10,581 nt of DNA, taken from the NCBI GenBank assembly GCA_015484985.1, contig WFUL01000085.1:1-10581 (forward strand), written 5' to 3'. The stretch is from Anaerolineales bacterium. Lineage in GTDB: Bacteria > Chloroflexota > Anaerolineae > Anaerolineales > DRMV01. Under the pieces are notes generated by a model. It saw only the letters and a program-made list of their open reading frames with translations, searched no databases and was not told the DNA's origin. The position numbers and the translations under genes are program-made. Positions 1 through 7,162 of the stretch are shown one piece after another; position 1 is the stretch's first letter, and each line of letters starts with the position of its first letter.

Positions 1-1
1 C

Positions 2-388
2 TTCCTGCACCATGCCGTCAACGGCGGAACTCTGGTGGTTCACGGTGATGGACGGCAGACCCGGGATTTTGTGTACATCGAGGACGTGGTGGACGCTCTC
101 ATTGCCGCAGCCACCGCGCCTCATGTGGACGGACACGTCATCAACGTAGGATCGGGAGAGGAAACCTCCATCTACGAGCTCGCCCAACGCATCCTGGAAA
201 TGACCGGAAGCAAAGCCCAAATCCTGGTCAATCCTGAACGTCATCCAGGGGTCCTGCACATGCGAGCCGACCTGGAGAAGGCCTCTCGCCTTCTGGGCTA
301 TCGGCCTCGGCACACCCTGGACGAAGGCCTACGCCGTATCCTCCAGGAAGACCCCCGTTTTCAGGTGCAGTCGGTGACCACGGGATGA
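2..388 (+). CDS. NDP-sugar epimerase/dehydratase (extended SDR family), 3' part only
   Basis: The reading frame is open from the left window edge to the TGA at 386-388, so about 128 C-terminal residues are visible and the start is outside the window. The visible segment has the typical C-terminal signature of UDP-glucose 4-epimerase and dTDP-glucose dehydratase-like enzymes: a HGDGRQTRDFVYIEDVVDA stretch (strand plus substrate-domain helix), then the INVGSGEETSIYELAQ segment, and a closing LGYRPRHTLDEGLRRIL helix. Such cytoplasmic NAD(P)-dependent enzymes interconvert nucleotide sugars for cell-surface glycans. The catalytic YxxxK and the Rossmann glycine motif would lie upstream, so substrate and exact reaction cannot be assigned. 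No gene follows in the same direction; the next gene is convergent, and the hairpin near 599-632 is the nearest plausible terminator. Confidence 0.88.
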   Translation, partial: FLHHAVNGGTLVVHGDGRQTRDFVYIEDVVDALIAAATAPHVDGHVINVGSGEETSIYELAQRILEMTGSKAQILVNPERHPGVLHMRADLEKASRLLGYRPRHTLDEGLRRILQEDPRFQVQSVTTG

Positions 389-592
389 CCCTCTTACGCA
401 TTTGATACCCATTCTCCCGTGAGATGAAACAATGGACAAGTTCGAGATCAAAGGCTATCTGTCCATCGAATGATGTGGCCCAGGATCTGTAGCATTACCC
501 CTCATGCTCCCTATCTTCGTGCAGAGGCCTGTATTATCGAGGCGTTCTTGTCCATCCGCATAGGTCTTTCCGGTCCCCGGGATCGCGAGTCG
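389..592. other. Intergenic stretch without a recognisable gene
   Basis: About 200 bases between the epimerase stop and the first terminator hairpin. Short open frames exist but none has a ribosome site or recognisable product, and the longest runs on through the repeat block. No promoter, tRNA or strong hairpin was found. It is presumably the long 3' untranslated region of the epimerase transcript. Confidence 0.5.
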
Positions 593-638
593 AAAAACCC
601 ATTGATGGGGCGGCAAAGCCCCCCATCAGTGGATTTTC
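593..638. terminator. Hairpin terminator between convergent genes (repeat copy 1)
   Basis: The arms 599-610 and 621-632 pair over 12 positions with one non-Watson-Crick position (602/629: U-G when read on +, A-C when read on -). Inside is a GGC-AAA-GCC apex (612-620) with one bulged C at 611. Read on the minus strand the stem is followed by five T residues (complement of 593-597), fitting a Rho-independent terminator for the permease gene. Read on the plus strand it is followed by a T-rich run from 634, so it could also end the epimerase transcript. The apex and position match the hairpin at 4852-4886. Confidence 0.75.
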
Positions 639-699
639 TTTCCTGCGGTCCCGGACCCGGTTGGAGCTCTCGATACAATGGTTTCGTTTCATAAGAGAA
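639..699 (-). repeat. 61-nt conserved 3'-end repeat block, copy 1
   Basis: Read on the minus strand, this block aligns without gaps to 4790-4850 on the plus strand; by hand count 49 of 61 positions are identical. The best run is 19 identical bases, ATGAAACGAAACCATTGTA (complement of 674-692). The block sits between the permease stop codon and the terminator hairpin at 593-638, the same order as copy 2 relative to the alpha-galactosidase gene. Its last three bases (697-699) overlap the end of the 121-bp element. Function is unknown. Confidence 0.8.
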
Positions 700-817
700 G
701 GGGAAGGATACCCTCCCCTTCACCCTGAAAGCAGGCCGACGGTCGACGTTATCCCTCTTCCTCAACTGGCCCTTCTGAGGCGGGAGAGGAAGGAGGGTGA
801 GGGTCTCCTTCCCCTTC
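697..817. repeat. 121-bp MITE-like element with 19-bp terminal inverted repeats
   Basis: The 19 bases at 697-715 (GAAGGGGAAGGATACCCTC) match the reverse complement of 799-817 at 18 of 19 positions, giving near-perfect terminal inverted repeats around a 121-bp unit. Each end can also fold on itself: 697-707 with 711-721, and 811-816 with 821-826 just across the right boundary. The interior also shows an imperfect pairing of CCTCA (759-763) with TGAGG (776-780). There is no room for a transposase and I see no target-site duplication. The right 69 bases code for the final residues and stop of the permease, so the element appears to have supplied the end of that reading frame. Small non-coding insertion or palindromic intergenic repeat is the best description. 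Confidence 0.6.
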
Positions 818-3313
818 CACAAGGGGAGATGGTCTCCGATATTGGGCCAGCATTTCCCGCACGAAGGGATCATCGGTGTCTGTAGGCAATGCCTCGAGGT
901 TGGTATAAATGCGCACCCGTCGTTCGGTCTTGTCTGGAGGCTTGACCAGAATGTCCACCACCAGGTCCCGGGGAAGCATCCCGTAGTCCTGCAAGGTCCA
1001 AATGGTCGTAATGCGGTCGCTCAAATTGGGCCACTGATCCTTAGCCCATCGGTAACGCTCTCGACAGAACTGCCAAATGGCTTCGGGCAGATGCTCATGA
1101 CGATATGCTTTGTACTGCTCCCAAATCTGAGGGAAGGGGGTCAAAGGAAACAGAATTTTCAACATGGCCTGTTGGACGATTTCAGGAGGACGCCCTTTCT
1201 CCTCATCTACCCAGTTGATGTGGTAGTTCACGATGAAGGTAAAGATACCAAAGTGTGAGTAGTACTCCACCGTTTGGAGGATTTCTTCTTTGCGCGCATA
1301 GGCCCGGGCATAGGCCTCTTCCATCAATAGACTGGGCTCCTCAAGGTGTTCATCCTCCAAAGCCCAACCCGTACGTTTCACCCCAGGAGGAAGTTCCCGA
1401 AAACGGAAGTAATGAGGGTCCACCCGGTAGACCCAGGCCACCAGACGACGGATGCGGTCGTTCTCCACGTTGAATTTGTACATACGGCCTTCGGCCAGCA
1501 GATCTTCCAGGGCATCGGCAATCCCACGCTGTCGCGCCTGATCGAGGGCCCGTTCCAGACCTGAGGTGTATTCTGCCAAGCCTCGGGAGGCCACCACCCG
1601 CTCCAGCAATGCCCTCGATTCTCGCTTTTTCCATCCTCCATGGGCGACCACCCATTGCAGTATCGTGAGGAAGGCACCCGCCAGCCCTACGGCCACCAGG
1701 GCATGCCACTTCATGAAGACGAGCACCAGAAACATGATGTAACTGGCCACCATACCGCGCAAACCGGCAAAGCGCAACGCCCGCGCCTCGGGGGAACCAG
1801 GTTCGATGCCTTTCTCCCGCAGTACGTCGTCCCGGGCGAAAAACACCGCAGTACTGCTGATAACGAAGGCGCTGACGAAACCGAACGCGTAGTAAGCTTC
1901 CACCACCGTGACGTAACGGATGATGGGGATGAGGACCGCCGAAATGCCCCAAATGACCACGATACCGATGCGGTCGTCCAAAAAGGTGGAGGGCAAGCGC
2001 CCCAACCGAGCGGCATTGGCCGCCACCGCTGCTCCCCCCACGTAGCCACCGCCCTGAGCCAAAAGCAAGATGACCGCCAACAACAACCCGGCCACGAAGA
2101 GGAAAACCTCCCCTGGCGTCCCTTCCAGGGCCTGCGCAAGGGCCCGGGCCACCGCGATGTTGTAGGCCGTCTCCTGCAGAAAAGCCTCTCGATCGGACAC
2201 GCGGGGCACGTATTCACCCGGTACACCCCTGCGCACACTCAGGAGATATTCCTCATACAACGCCTCGGCCGCCTGACGGTCGGCCTCGGTCACCTGGATG
2301 TCCTCCAGAGAGACCCCGCGACCCATCCACTGAGCCGCGACAATCTCGTACTCAATCAACAGGGTGCTGTACCCCTCCGTGGCGGGGATGCGCCAGCGTT
2401 TGGCCGCATAGAGTTGCATCACCCCCGTGCCGATGAGGAACAGAGCCGCCAGGGTGAGGGCCGTACGCACCACCATCCACTTGGGCCGGGCTGCATGCTT
2501 GCCGCTGGCCGGGATGACCTCATACCCGGAGAACCCCAGCATCGCACTGGACATGGAGCGGAAGAACAAATAGAGGATCATCCCTGTGGCCAGAGTACTC
2601 AAATCCTGCCCCGCACGCACCACATGCTCCACCACCTGAGCGGTTTCCAGTCGCCGGATGATACCCTCGGTGAGAAAGGCCCATTCCGGATGGCGCACCG
2701 CCGCCAGGGTGGTGATGCTCAAAGCCCCCAGGGTGAAAATGGTGAACGCGCCTCCACCCAGAAGAAAGAGGGGCACCGCCCGCCGGGGGCCCATCAAGAC
2801 CAAAACCGCCATGATGAAGAAAGCGAAGATCTCGGCCAGGAGCAGGCGATAAGGGGCCAGTTCCGGCAGAACCAACATCAGCACGTCAGAAGCAGAAATG
2901 GCGCTGATGATGATGGTCAAAATCGCGTCAAGGAAGAACAAACTGGTCCCGACCCAGGAAAGCCAGCGTAACTTGGGAGGGCCGATGGATTCAACCAGGG
3001 GTCCGCTGCCCCCCGCGTTGGGTCGCAGGTAACTGGCCGCCTGGTAGGAGGGCACCACCCCGAAATAGAGCATCAGGGAGAGTACTCCAAAGGCCGCGAT
3101 GGCGATGCCGTGGTACCCTTGCGCACCATAGATGGCCAGGAGGGTCTGATACGCAGCCACACTGAAGGCATCGGCTGCGATTTCGAAAATCAGCGCCAAT
3201 ACCCCCAGCCCTGTGCCACCGAATAGCAGTCCCTCGAACATCAACCGGGGCAGCTTTTTGCGCGCCTCATGCCATTCGGCAGGAGGGATATAAGACCGGA
3301 AGAGCTTGCGCAT
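749..3313 (-). CDS. APC-superfamily permease with large unrecognised C-terminal cytoplasmic domain
   Basis: An 854-residue inner-membrane protein, much longer than the usual 450-500 residues of APC amino-acid permeases. About twelve hydrophobic segments lie between residues 25 and 555. The first contains a glycine-rich GGTGLG (32-37), and the GFSGYE (260-265) followed by a K/R/P loop resembles the TM6 region of APC transporters, so substrate is probably an amino acid or other small organic cation/anion. Residues 305-400 form an unusually long charged loop between hydrophobic segments. Residues 560-826 are a soluble, charged and aromatic-rich domain (VYRVDPHYFRF near 628-638) that I do not recognise. 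Residues from about 828 are a low-complexity tail (PSPLVEGEGDPHPP...) encoded by a repeat element. The ATG at 3311-3313 has an AAGG only about 4 nt upstream. It diverges from the alpha-galactosidase gene but shares no obvious pathway with it. Confidence 0.8.
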   Translation of the reverse strand: MRKLFRSYIPPAEWHEARKKLPRLMFEGLLFGGTGLGVLALIFEIAADAFSVAAYQTLLAIYGAQGYHGIAIAAFGVLSLMLYFGVVPSYQAASYLRPNAGGSGPLVESIGPPKLRWLSWVGTSLFFLDAILTIIISAISASDVLMLVLPELAPYRLLLAEIFAFFIMAVLVLMGPRRAVPLFLLGGGAFTIFTLGALSITTLAAVRHPEWAFLTEGIIRRLETAQVVEHVVRAGQDLSTLATGMILYLFFRSMSSAMLGFSGYEVIPASGKHAARPKWMVVRTALTLAALFLIGTGVMQLYAAKRWRIPATEGYSTLLIEYEIVAAQWMGRGVSLEDIQVTEADRQAAEALYEEYLLSVRRGVPGEYVPRVSDREAFLQETAYNIAVARALAQALEGTPGEVFLFVAGLLLAVILLLAQGGGYVGGAAVAANAARLGRLPSTFLDDRIGIVVIWGISAVLIPIIRYVTVVEAYYAFGFVSAFVISSTAVFFARDDVLREKGIEPGSPEARALRFAGLRGMVASYIMFLVLVFMKWHALVAVGLAGAFLTILQWVVAHGGWKKRESRALLERVVASRGLAEYTSGLERALDQARQRGIADALEDLLAEGRMYKFNVENDRIRRLVAWVYRVDPHYFRFRELPPGVKRTGWALEDEHLEEPSLLMEEAYARAYARKEEILQTVEYYSHFGIFTFIVNYHINWVDEEKGRPPEIVQQAMLKILFPLTPFPQIWEQYKAYRHEHLPEAIWQFCRERYRWAKDQWPNLSDRITTIWTLQDYGMLPRDLVVDILVKPPDKTERRVRIYTNLEALPTDTDDPFVREMLAQYRRPSPLVEGEGDPHPPSSPASEGPVEEEG

Positions 3314-3413
3314 ATCCTTATCTCACCGTCTCAGATTGAGGAAACTCGGAACGCGCATCTCCCACGTGGTAAGATGGTGGGAGGATATTCACCATTTTAC
3401 CCGATTGGAACCC
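3314..3413. promoter_or_regulatory. Divergent promoter/operator region between permease and alpha-galactosidase
   Basis: One hundred bases must hold the control signals of both divergent genes. On the plus strand TGGTAAGAT (3367-3375) fits an extended -10 element (TGnTAnnnT) but has no good -35. Two overlapping inverted repeats are present: TCCCAC/GTGGGA (3360-3365, 3377-3382) and ATGGTG/CACCAT (3374-3379, 3390-3395). CCACGTGG (3362-3369) is an 8-bp perfect palindrome. They are candidate operator sites overlapping the putative promoter, perhaps for a sugar-responsive repressor, but arms this short can arise by chance. No convincing promoter was found for the permease. Confidence 0.3.
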
Positions 3414-4778
3414 ATGGTCGAGAAAATCACCTTCATCGGCGCGGGCAGTTTCGAGTTCACTCGGGGACTGGTGCGGGACCTGCTCACCTTCCCTCGTCTG
3501 CGTCGGGTCACCCTCAGCCTGATGGACATCGACCCGGAACGTCTGGAATTCAGCCGGCGTGCCGTGGTCTGCCTGGTGGAGGCCTTTGGCGCGAACGTGC
3601 GGGTCGAAGCCACTCTGAACCGTCAACAGGCCCTGGAAGGAGCGGATGTGGTCCTCACCACCATCTTGGTGGGCAGCACCCAGGTCTGGCGTCACGACAT
3701 TGAAATCCCCAAAAAGTACGGGGTGGACATCAACGTGGGCGATACCCGAGGTCCCGCGGGCATCTTCCGGTTCCTGCGCACCCTTCCCGTCATGCTGGAC
3801 ATTGTGGAGGATATGGAACGCCTGTGTCCTCGAGCGGTGCTCCTCAATTACACCAATCCCATGGCGCTGCTCGTGGGTGCCCTTAGCCGCATGTCCTCCA
3901 TTCGCATCGTGGGGCTTTGCCATTCCGTACAACGCACAGCCCGCATGCTGGCCCGCTGGATTGGCGCACCCCTGGAGGAAATCGACTACACCGCCGCGGG
4001 CATCAATCACCTGGCCTGGTTCCTCACCTTTCGCTGGAAGGGACGGGATGCCTATCCCCTGCTCCGCCGGGTGGTGCTGGAAAACCCCGAGGTCTACCGG
4101 GAGGAAATCGCACGTAACGAGACCTTCCTGCATTTGGGGTATTATCCCACCGAATCCAGCGGCCACCACTCCGAGTACACCTGGTGGTACCGCAAACGCC
4201 CTGACCTGATCGAAAAAATTGCCCAGGGGACCGGGTGGAATCCCGGGGAGTACGCGTACATCCTCAAGCGTTACCTGGAACGGGAGGGAACGTGGAAAGC
4301 CGAAATTCAGGCCCAACTGACCCGCGACCTCACACCCGAGGACCTTCGTCGGAGCGAGGAATATGCGGCTCCCATCATCAACGCCCTGGACGGGGGTGAA
4401 CCCTTCCGCTTTCATGGTAACGTACCCAATACCGACCTCATCGCCAACCTTCCTTTCGGGGCATGTGTCGAAGTACCCATCCTGGTCGACAGGCACGGGT
4501 TCCATCCTCTGCGGGTCGGTTCCCTTCCCCCACCGGTCGCCATCCTCACCCGGCTCAACAGTGAAATCGAAGAACTGGCCATCCAGGGCGCGTTGGAAGG
4601 CGACCCGGTGAAAATCTTTCACGCCATCGCCCACGACCCCCTCACGGCCGCGGTGCTTTCCTTAGAGGAAATCCGGCGCATGGTCAACGAACTCTTCGCC
4701 GTGCACCGCCCCTATCTCCCCCAATTCTCCAAACATCGAGTGGATTTGGAAGACATCGGTCCCCATCATTACCGGTGA
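3414..4778 (+). CDS. melA: Family GH4 alpha-galactosidase (NAD- and Mn-dependent), MelA-type
   Basis: A 454-residue cytoplasmic enzyme, close to E. coli MelA (about 451), expected to hydrolyse alpha-galactosides such as melibiose by the GH4 oxidation-elimination mechanism. The N terminus has the NAD-binding ITFIGAGSFEF (5-15) and the LMDID strand (36-40). GDTRGPAGIFRFLRTLP (109-125) and NYTNPM (145-150) are GH4 signatures. The metal-ligand Cys169 lies in CHSV (169-172), the motif variant known for alpha-galactosidases, and His199 in GINH (196-199) is the second ligand. TESSGHHSEY (246-255) matches MelA's TESSxHxxEY. I chose ATG 3414 because the family begins at this point; a longer frame from 3306 would add 36 residues unlike the family and overlap the divergent gene. 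There is no Shine-Dalgarno at normal spacing; a GGAGG lies at 3380-3384. The gene stands alone without a neighbouring sugar transporter. Confidence 0.9.
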   Translation: MVEKITFIGAGSFEFTRGLVRDLLTFPRLRRVTLSLMDIDPERLEFSRRAVVCLVEAFGANVRVEATLNRQQALEGADVVLTTILVGSTQVWRHDIEIPKKYGVDINVGDTRGPAGIFRFLRTLPVMLDIVEDMERLCPRAVLLNYTNPMALLVGALSRMSSIRIVGLCHSVQRTARMLARWIGAPLEEIDYTAAGINHLAWFLTFRWKGRDAYPLLRRVVLENPEVYREEIARNETFLHLGYYPTESSGHHSEYTWWYRKRPDLIEKIAQGTGWNPGEYAYILKRYLEREGTWKAEIQAQLTRDLTPEDLRRSEEYAAPIINALDGGEPFRFHGNVPNTDLIANLPFGACVEVPILVDRHGFHPLRVGSLPPPVAILTRLNSEIEELAIQGALEGDPVKIFHAIAHDPLTAAVLSLEEIRRMVNELFAVHRPYLPQFSKHRVDLEDIGPHHYR

Positions 4779-4789
4779 GGTTATACCAG

Positions 4790-4850
4790 TTCTCTCATGA
4801 AACGAAACCATTGTACCGGTACTCCTGACCGGGCACGGGACCGCAAGAAA
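4790..4850 (+). repeat. 61-nt conserved 3'-end repeat block, copy 2
   Basis: This block begins 11 nt after the alpha-galactosidase stop codon and is the inverted partner of 639-699. The invariant 19-mer is at 4797-4815. Differences from copy 1 are concentrated in the middle (around 4816-4837); copy 2 has a GTACCGGTAC palindrome at 4813-4822 that copy 1 lacks. An ATG-initiated frame through the block exists in both copies, but the substitutions fall at all three codon positions and there is no ribosome site, so it is not likely to be a peptide gene. Confidence 0.8.
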
Positions 4851-4893
4851 AGGGTGTGTGGGGCGGCTTCGCCGCCCCACACACCCTTTCTTT
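4849..4893. terminator. Strong hairpin terminator between convergent genes (repeat copy 2)
   Basis: A perfect 16-bp stem, 4852-4867 with 4871-4886, closes a TTC loop and extends by three A-T pairs (4849-4851 with 4887-4889). A pyrimidine tract with T runs follows on the plus strand (4887-4900), and on the minus strand the stem is followed by TTTTCTT. It can therefore terminate the alpha-galactosidase transcript and also act against readthrough from the metalloprotease operon, which has no nearer hairpin of its own. Confidence 0.85.
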
Positions 4894-5116
4894 CTCCCTC
4901 TGCACTCCTATACCCGGTTCGTTCTAAGCAAACGGGACAGCCTTAACGTTCCCCTTGGGGCCTTCCTCCCTTTTGTTAGTAATGGAAAGCCATAGGGTAT
5001 GCGACAGCCACGCTTGTTCATTATTTCATCCTTACGGGAGATTTGAACATCTTGAACGCATAAGCCTGACCAGGAATCAAACCCCCAGAAGACAGCAGAA
5101 CTGAATGTAAGCTAAG
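4894..5116. other. Intergenic stretch without a recognisable gene
   Basis: About 220 bases between the terminator and the stop codon of the convergent metalloprotease gene. It holds a short CCCCTTGGGG palindrome and a small TTGAAC direct repeat near 5043-5057, but no gene, promoter or tRNA. A tRNA-like T-arm impression near 5070-5088 does not fold. Confidence 0.45.
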
Positions 5117-7159
5117 CTACGGAGGCAGTGCTTCCAGACGGTAAGCACCCGGTTGTCGCGTGTATCGGGTCACCAGGGTGACGATGAGGTAAGTCTCGCC
5201 CGCCTCCGGTACATTCACCGTCACCAATCCTTGATAGCCTTGCTCTATGGGAAGGCGCTCCACGCGAGCCGTTTCAGGTCCCAGATAGACCAGCATCCAT
5301 CGAAATTCGGCGGGAAGTCGGTTCGATACCCGCACGAACCCCTCGGCTTCCCACCCACCGTCGTCCGTTTCAAAGTCCTCGCGATAGCCCAGAGCATCCA
5401 GGGTGACATCGTCCAGCAGAAAGCCTACCCGATTCACCGCAGCATCGGTGACGTAAACGAAGCGCACCCATACCGGACCGCCGGCATAGGATGAGAGGTC
5501 CACCTCTTCCTGAATCCATCGCGGTGTATCACCACCGCCGGAGACTCCTGTATACCCCCATCCGTAGTTGTTGCCCGTGGGGTTGGCATCTGTAGCCGAA
5601 GGGGGACGTAGCATATCCCAGCGCTTCCCGTCTCGGGAGGCCAGCACGTACACAAAATCGTAGTTGGGCTCGATGTTGTACCAGGTCCAGTAGGACAGGG
5701 TCACCGGCCCTCGGACCTCATGCAGGTCAAAACGACGGGTCAGGCGCATCTCCGACTCATCACCGTAATTGGACCAGAAGGCATAAGCTCCCGAACGGGG
5801 TTGGGTTGGCCAGAGGGCGATTTCCGTCTCTCCTCTCAGTCTAAGCGTCCATGTACCCGGACATTCCAGACGGTAAACGTCCATGCCGAAGGGGAAGACT
5901 CGCGCCTCCCAGGAACCCGGACACGCCTCGAGCGTCTCGGCCCGAGGCCGGTCGGATAGGGTGTACGTTTGATAACCGTAACGGCCGTCGTCCGGGTCTG
6001 GGTCCTGCACCAGATTGGCGGCCAGCCAGTCGAGAAACACATCCTCATAGGTGAGGTCGGGAGCATAGCGGTCCAGAACCGCCTGCACGCCATCCCAGCC
6101 GTTGGCGTCCTGGGCGATGAGTTCCCGCAACGCCTCATCCCCAAAGCGCTCCCAGAAGTAGAGCAAGAAAAGGAAAGAGGCCTGGTAGTGGGGCAGCGTA
6201 GAGGCCTGTTGGGGATCGGGCCAGGCATTCAGCTGCACGTCGGGTTGTCCCATGTAGAGCACCTCACCCGAGCCGGGTTCATAGCCGTTCAACCACATGG
6301 CCAGTTCCGAAGCCCCCTCGTTCAGCCAGGAAGCCTCGTTCCGGTCCTGGTACCAGTGAATCATGTGCTGAAACTCGTGGGCCAGCAACCCTTGAGTCCA
6401 GGGTTCGTCCAAAGAGGAAGCGGCGGCAGAAAACACGAACATCTCATGTTGATTGGAATAGGGATGAACGGCGGGTGGCCACTCATCGGAGGATGCATAA
6501 TAGCCCGCCACACCTCCGCCCAAACGCCGCACATAAAGGATGTAAACGCGGGGATCGCCGTCGATGCCAGGGACCCACTCGGAACCAAAGAAGCGTCGCG
6601 TGGTGGGATAAATGCGTTCCTCAAAGGTCTGCATCAAGGCCTGAACCTCGGCCGGGTCATAGGGTACCCCCTCCTCGACCCAGAAGTAAGCGTGGGAAGT
6701 CACATAGACCAACTTCGCGGTGACGGTATAGGCCTGATGGGTCTCCATATCCATCACGTAAAAGGTCTCCCGCTCACCCACTTGACGGGGCGGCCCGGGG
6801 GTCGGCGTTGCCCATTGCACCCGCCGACCCAACACGTTTTCCGTGAAGGCAATGGGGTCGTGCACAGGCGGCTGGGCCGTTTGCAGAACCCGTAGGTTGC
6901 GTCGAACCTCCACGGACCCCATCTCGTTCGGTCGAACCGACGTCGCTTCAGGCGTTTGCACCAAGGGCATAGAGGATGTCGGAGTCCTCGGGGGCCAGGT
7001 AGGTGTCGTCCATAGGGTCTGGGAAGGGACTATCTCGGGTGTGGGTGTCCTTTCTCGCAGTTGAGGGTCCATCCACAAGGATGCCCAAAATAAGGGGCTG
7101 CATATCAAGCAGCCCAACAGAAAGGGAATTCCCCAGCACCCCCATCCAAAACGCGTCAT
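5117..7159 (-). CDS. Exported zinc metalloprotease (M30/M6-like gluzincin) with C-terminal MAM-like beta-sandwich
   Basis: A 680-residue protein. Residues 10-29 are hydrophobic and contain LLGC (14-17), so it is either a lipoprotein or anchored by an uncleaved signal; both mean export. A Thr/Pro-rich linker follows (about 38-72). The peptidase domain has HEFQH (261-265), whose histidines bind zinc and whose Glu262 is the catalytic base, and WLNEGASELA (278-287), whose Glu281 is the expected third ligand. This spacing and the WLNEG motif resemble peptidase family M30 (hyicolysin-like) more than classical M6. Residues about 470-590 (YWTWYNIEPNYDFVYVLASRDGKRW ... FLLDDVTLDA) resemble the MAM-like beta-sandwich of immune inhibitor A proteases, and a second small beta-rich domain ends the protein. 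The ATG at 7157-7159 lies 3 nt after the ATPase stop, with AAGGAG about 10 nt upstream inside the ATPase gene, so the two are cotranscribed. Extracellular protein degradation is the likely role; substrate is unknown. Confidence 0.85.
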   Translation of the reverse strand: MTRFGWGCWGIPFLLGCLICSPLFWASLWMDPQLRERTPTPEIVPSQTLWTTPTWPPRTPTSSMPLVQTPEATSVRPNEMGSVEVRRNLRVLQTAQPPVHDPIAFTENVLGRRVQWATPTPGPPRQVGERETFYVMDMETHQAYTVTAKLVYVTSHAYFWVEEGVPYDPAEVQALMQTFEERIYPTTRRFFGSEWVPGIDGDPRVYILYVRRLGGGVAGYYASSDEWPPAVHPYSNQHEMFVFSAAASSLDEPWTQGLLAHEFQHMIHWYQDRNEASWLNEGASELAMWLNGYEPGSGEVLYMGQPDVQLNAWPDPQQASTLPHYQASFLFLLYFWERFGDEALRELIAQDANGWDGVQAVLDRYAPDLTYEDVFLDWLAANLVQDPDPDDGRYGYQTYTLSDRPRAETLEACPGSWEARVFPFGMDVYRLECPGTWTLRLRGETEIALWPTQPRSGAYAFWSNYGDESEMRLTRRFDLHEVRGPVTLSYWTWYNIEPNYDFVYVLASRDGKRWDMLRPPSATDANPTGNNYGWGYTGVSGGGDTPRWIQEEVDLSSYAGGPVWVRFVYVTDAAVNRVGFLLDDVTLDALGYREDFETDDGGWEAEGFVRVSNRLPAEFRWMLVYLGPETARVERLPIEQGYQGLVTVNVPEAGETYLIVTLVTRYTRQPGAYRLEALPP

Positions 7160-7162
7160 CGT

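Noticed and set aside
470..694. 74-codon plus-strand frame downstream of the epimerase
   Set aside because: It reads through the terminator hairpin and the repeat block, lacks a ribosome site and has no recognisable product.
1640..2971. Long plus-strand open frame (443 codons) antisense to the permease
   Set aside because: Composition is His/Gln/Arg-rich with no recognisable domain or ribosome site. It mirrors a convincing membrane protein on the other strand and results from GC-rich codon use lacking stops in the antisense frame.
3306..3413. ATG at 3306 as start of the alpha-galactosidase
   Set aside because: It would add 36 residues before the GH4 N-terminal beta-strand, overlap the start of the divergent permease gene, and occupy the divergent promoter region.
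3318..4634. Long minus-strand open frame (438 codons) antisense to the alpha-galactosidase
   Set aside because: The opposite strand encodes a clear GH4 enzyme with all motifs; the antisense product has no recognisable features.
593..4893. Composite transposon: the inverted repeat copies as ends of a 4.3-kb mobile unit carrying permease and alpha-galactosidase
   Set aside because: Copies are only about 80 percent identical, no transposase lies between them, no target duplication is visible, and the position of each copy at a gene 3' end with a terminator is explained better by a dispersed terminator-linked repeat.
4797..4941. Micro-ORF starting MKRNHC in both 61-nt repeat copies
   Set aside because: The two copies differ at first, second and third codon positions alike (about 2, 5 and 4 changes), not mainly at third positions. 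No Shine-Dalgarno precedes either ATG and the frame runs through the terminator hairpin.
5040..5115. tRNA-like sequence on the minus strand (GGGGGTTTGATTCCTGG resembling a T-arm)
   Set aside because: The arm does not pair (GGGGG against CCTGG), and no acceptor stem, D-arm or anticodon arm can be drawn.
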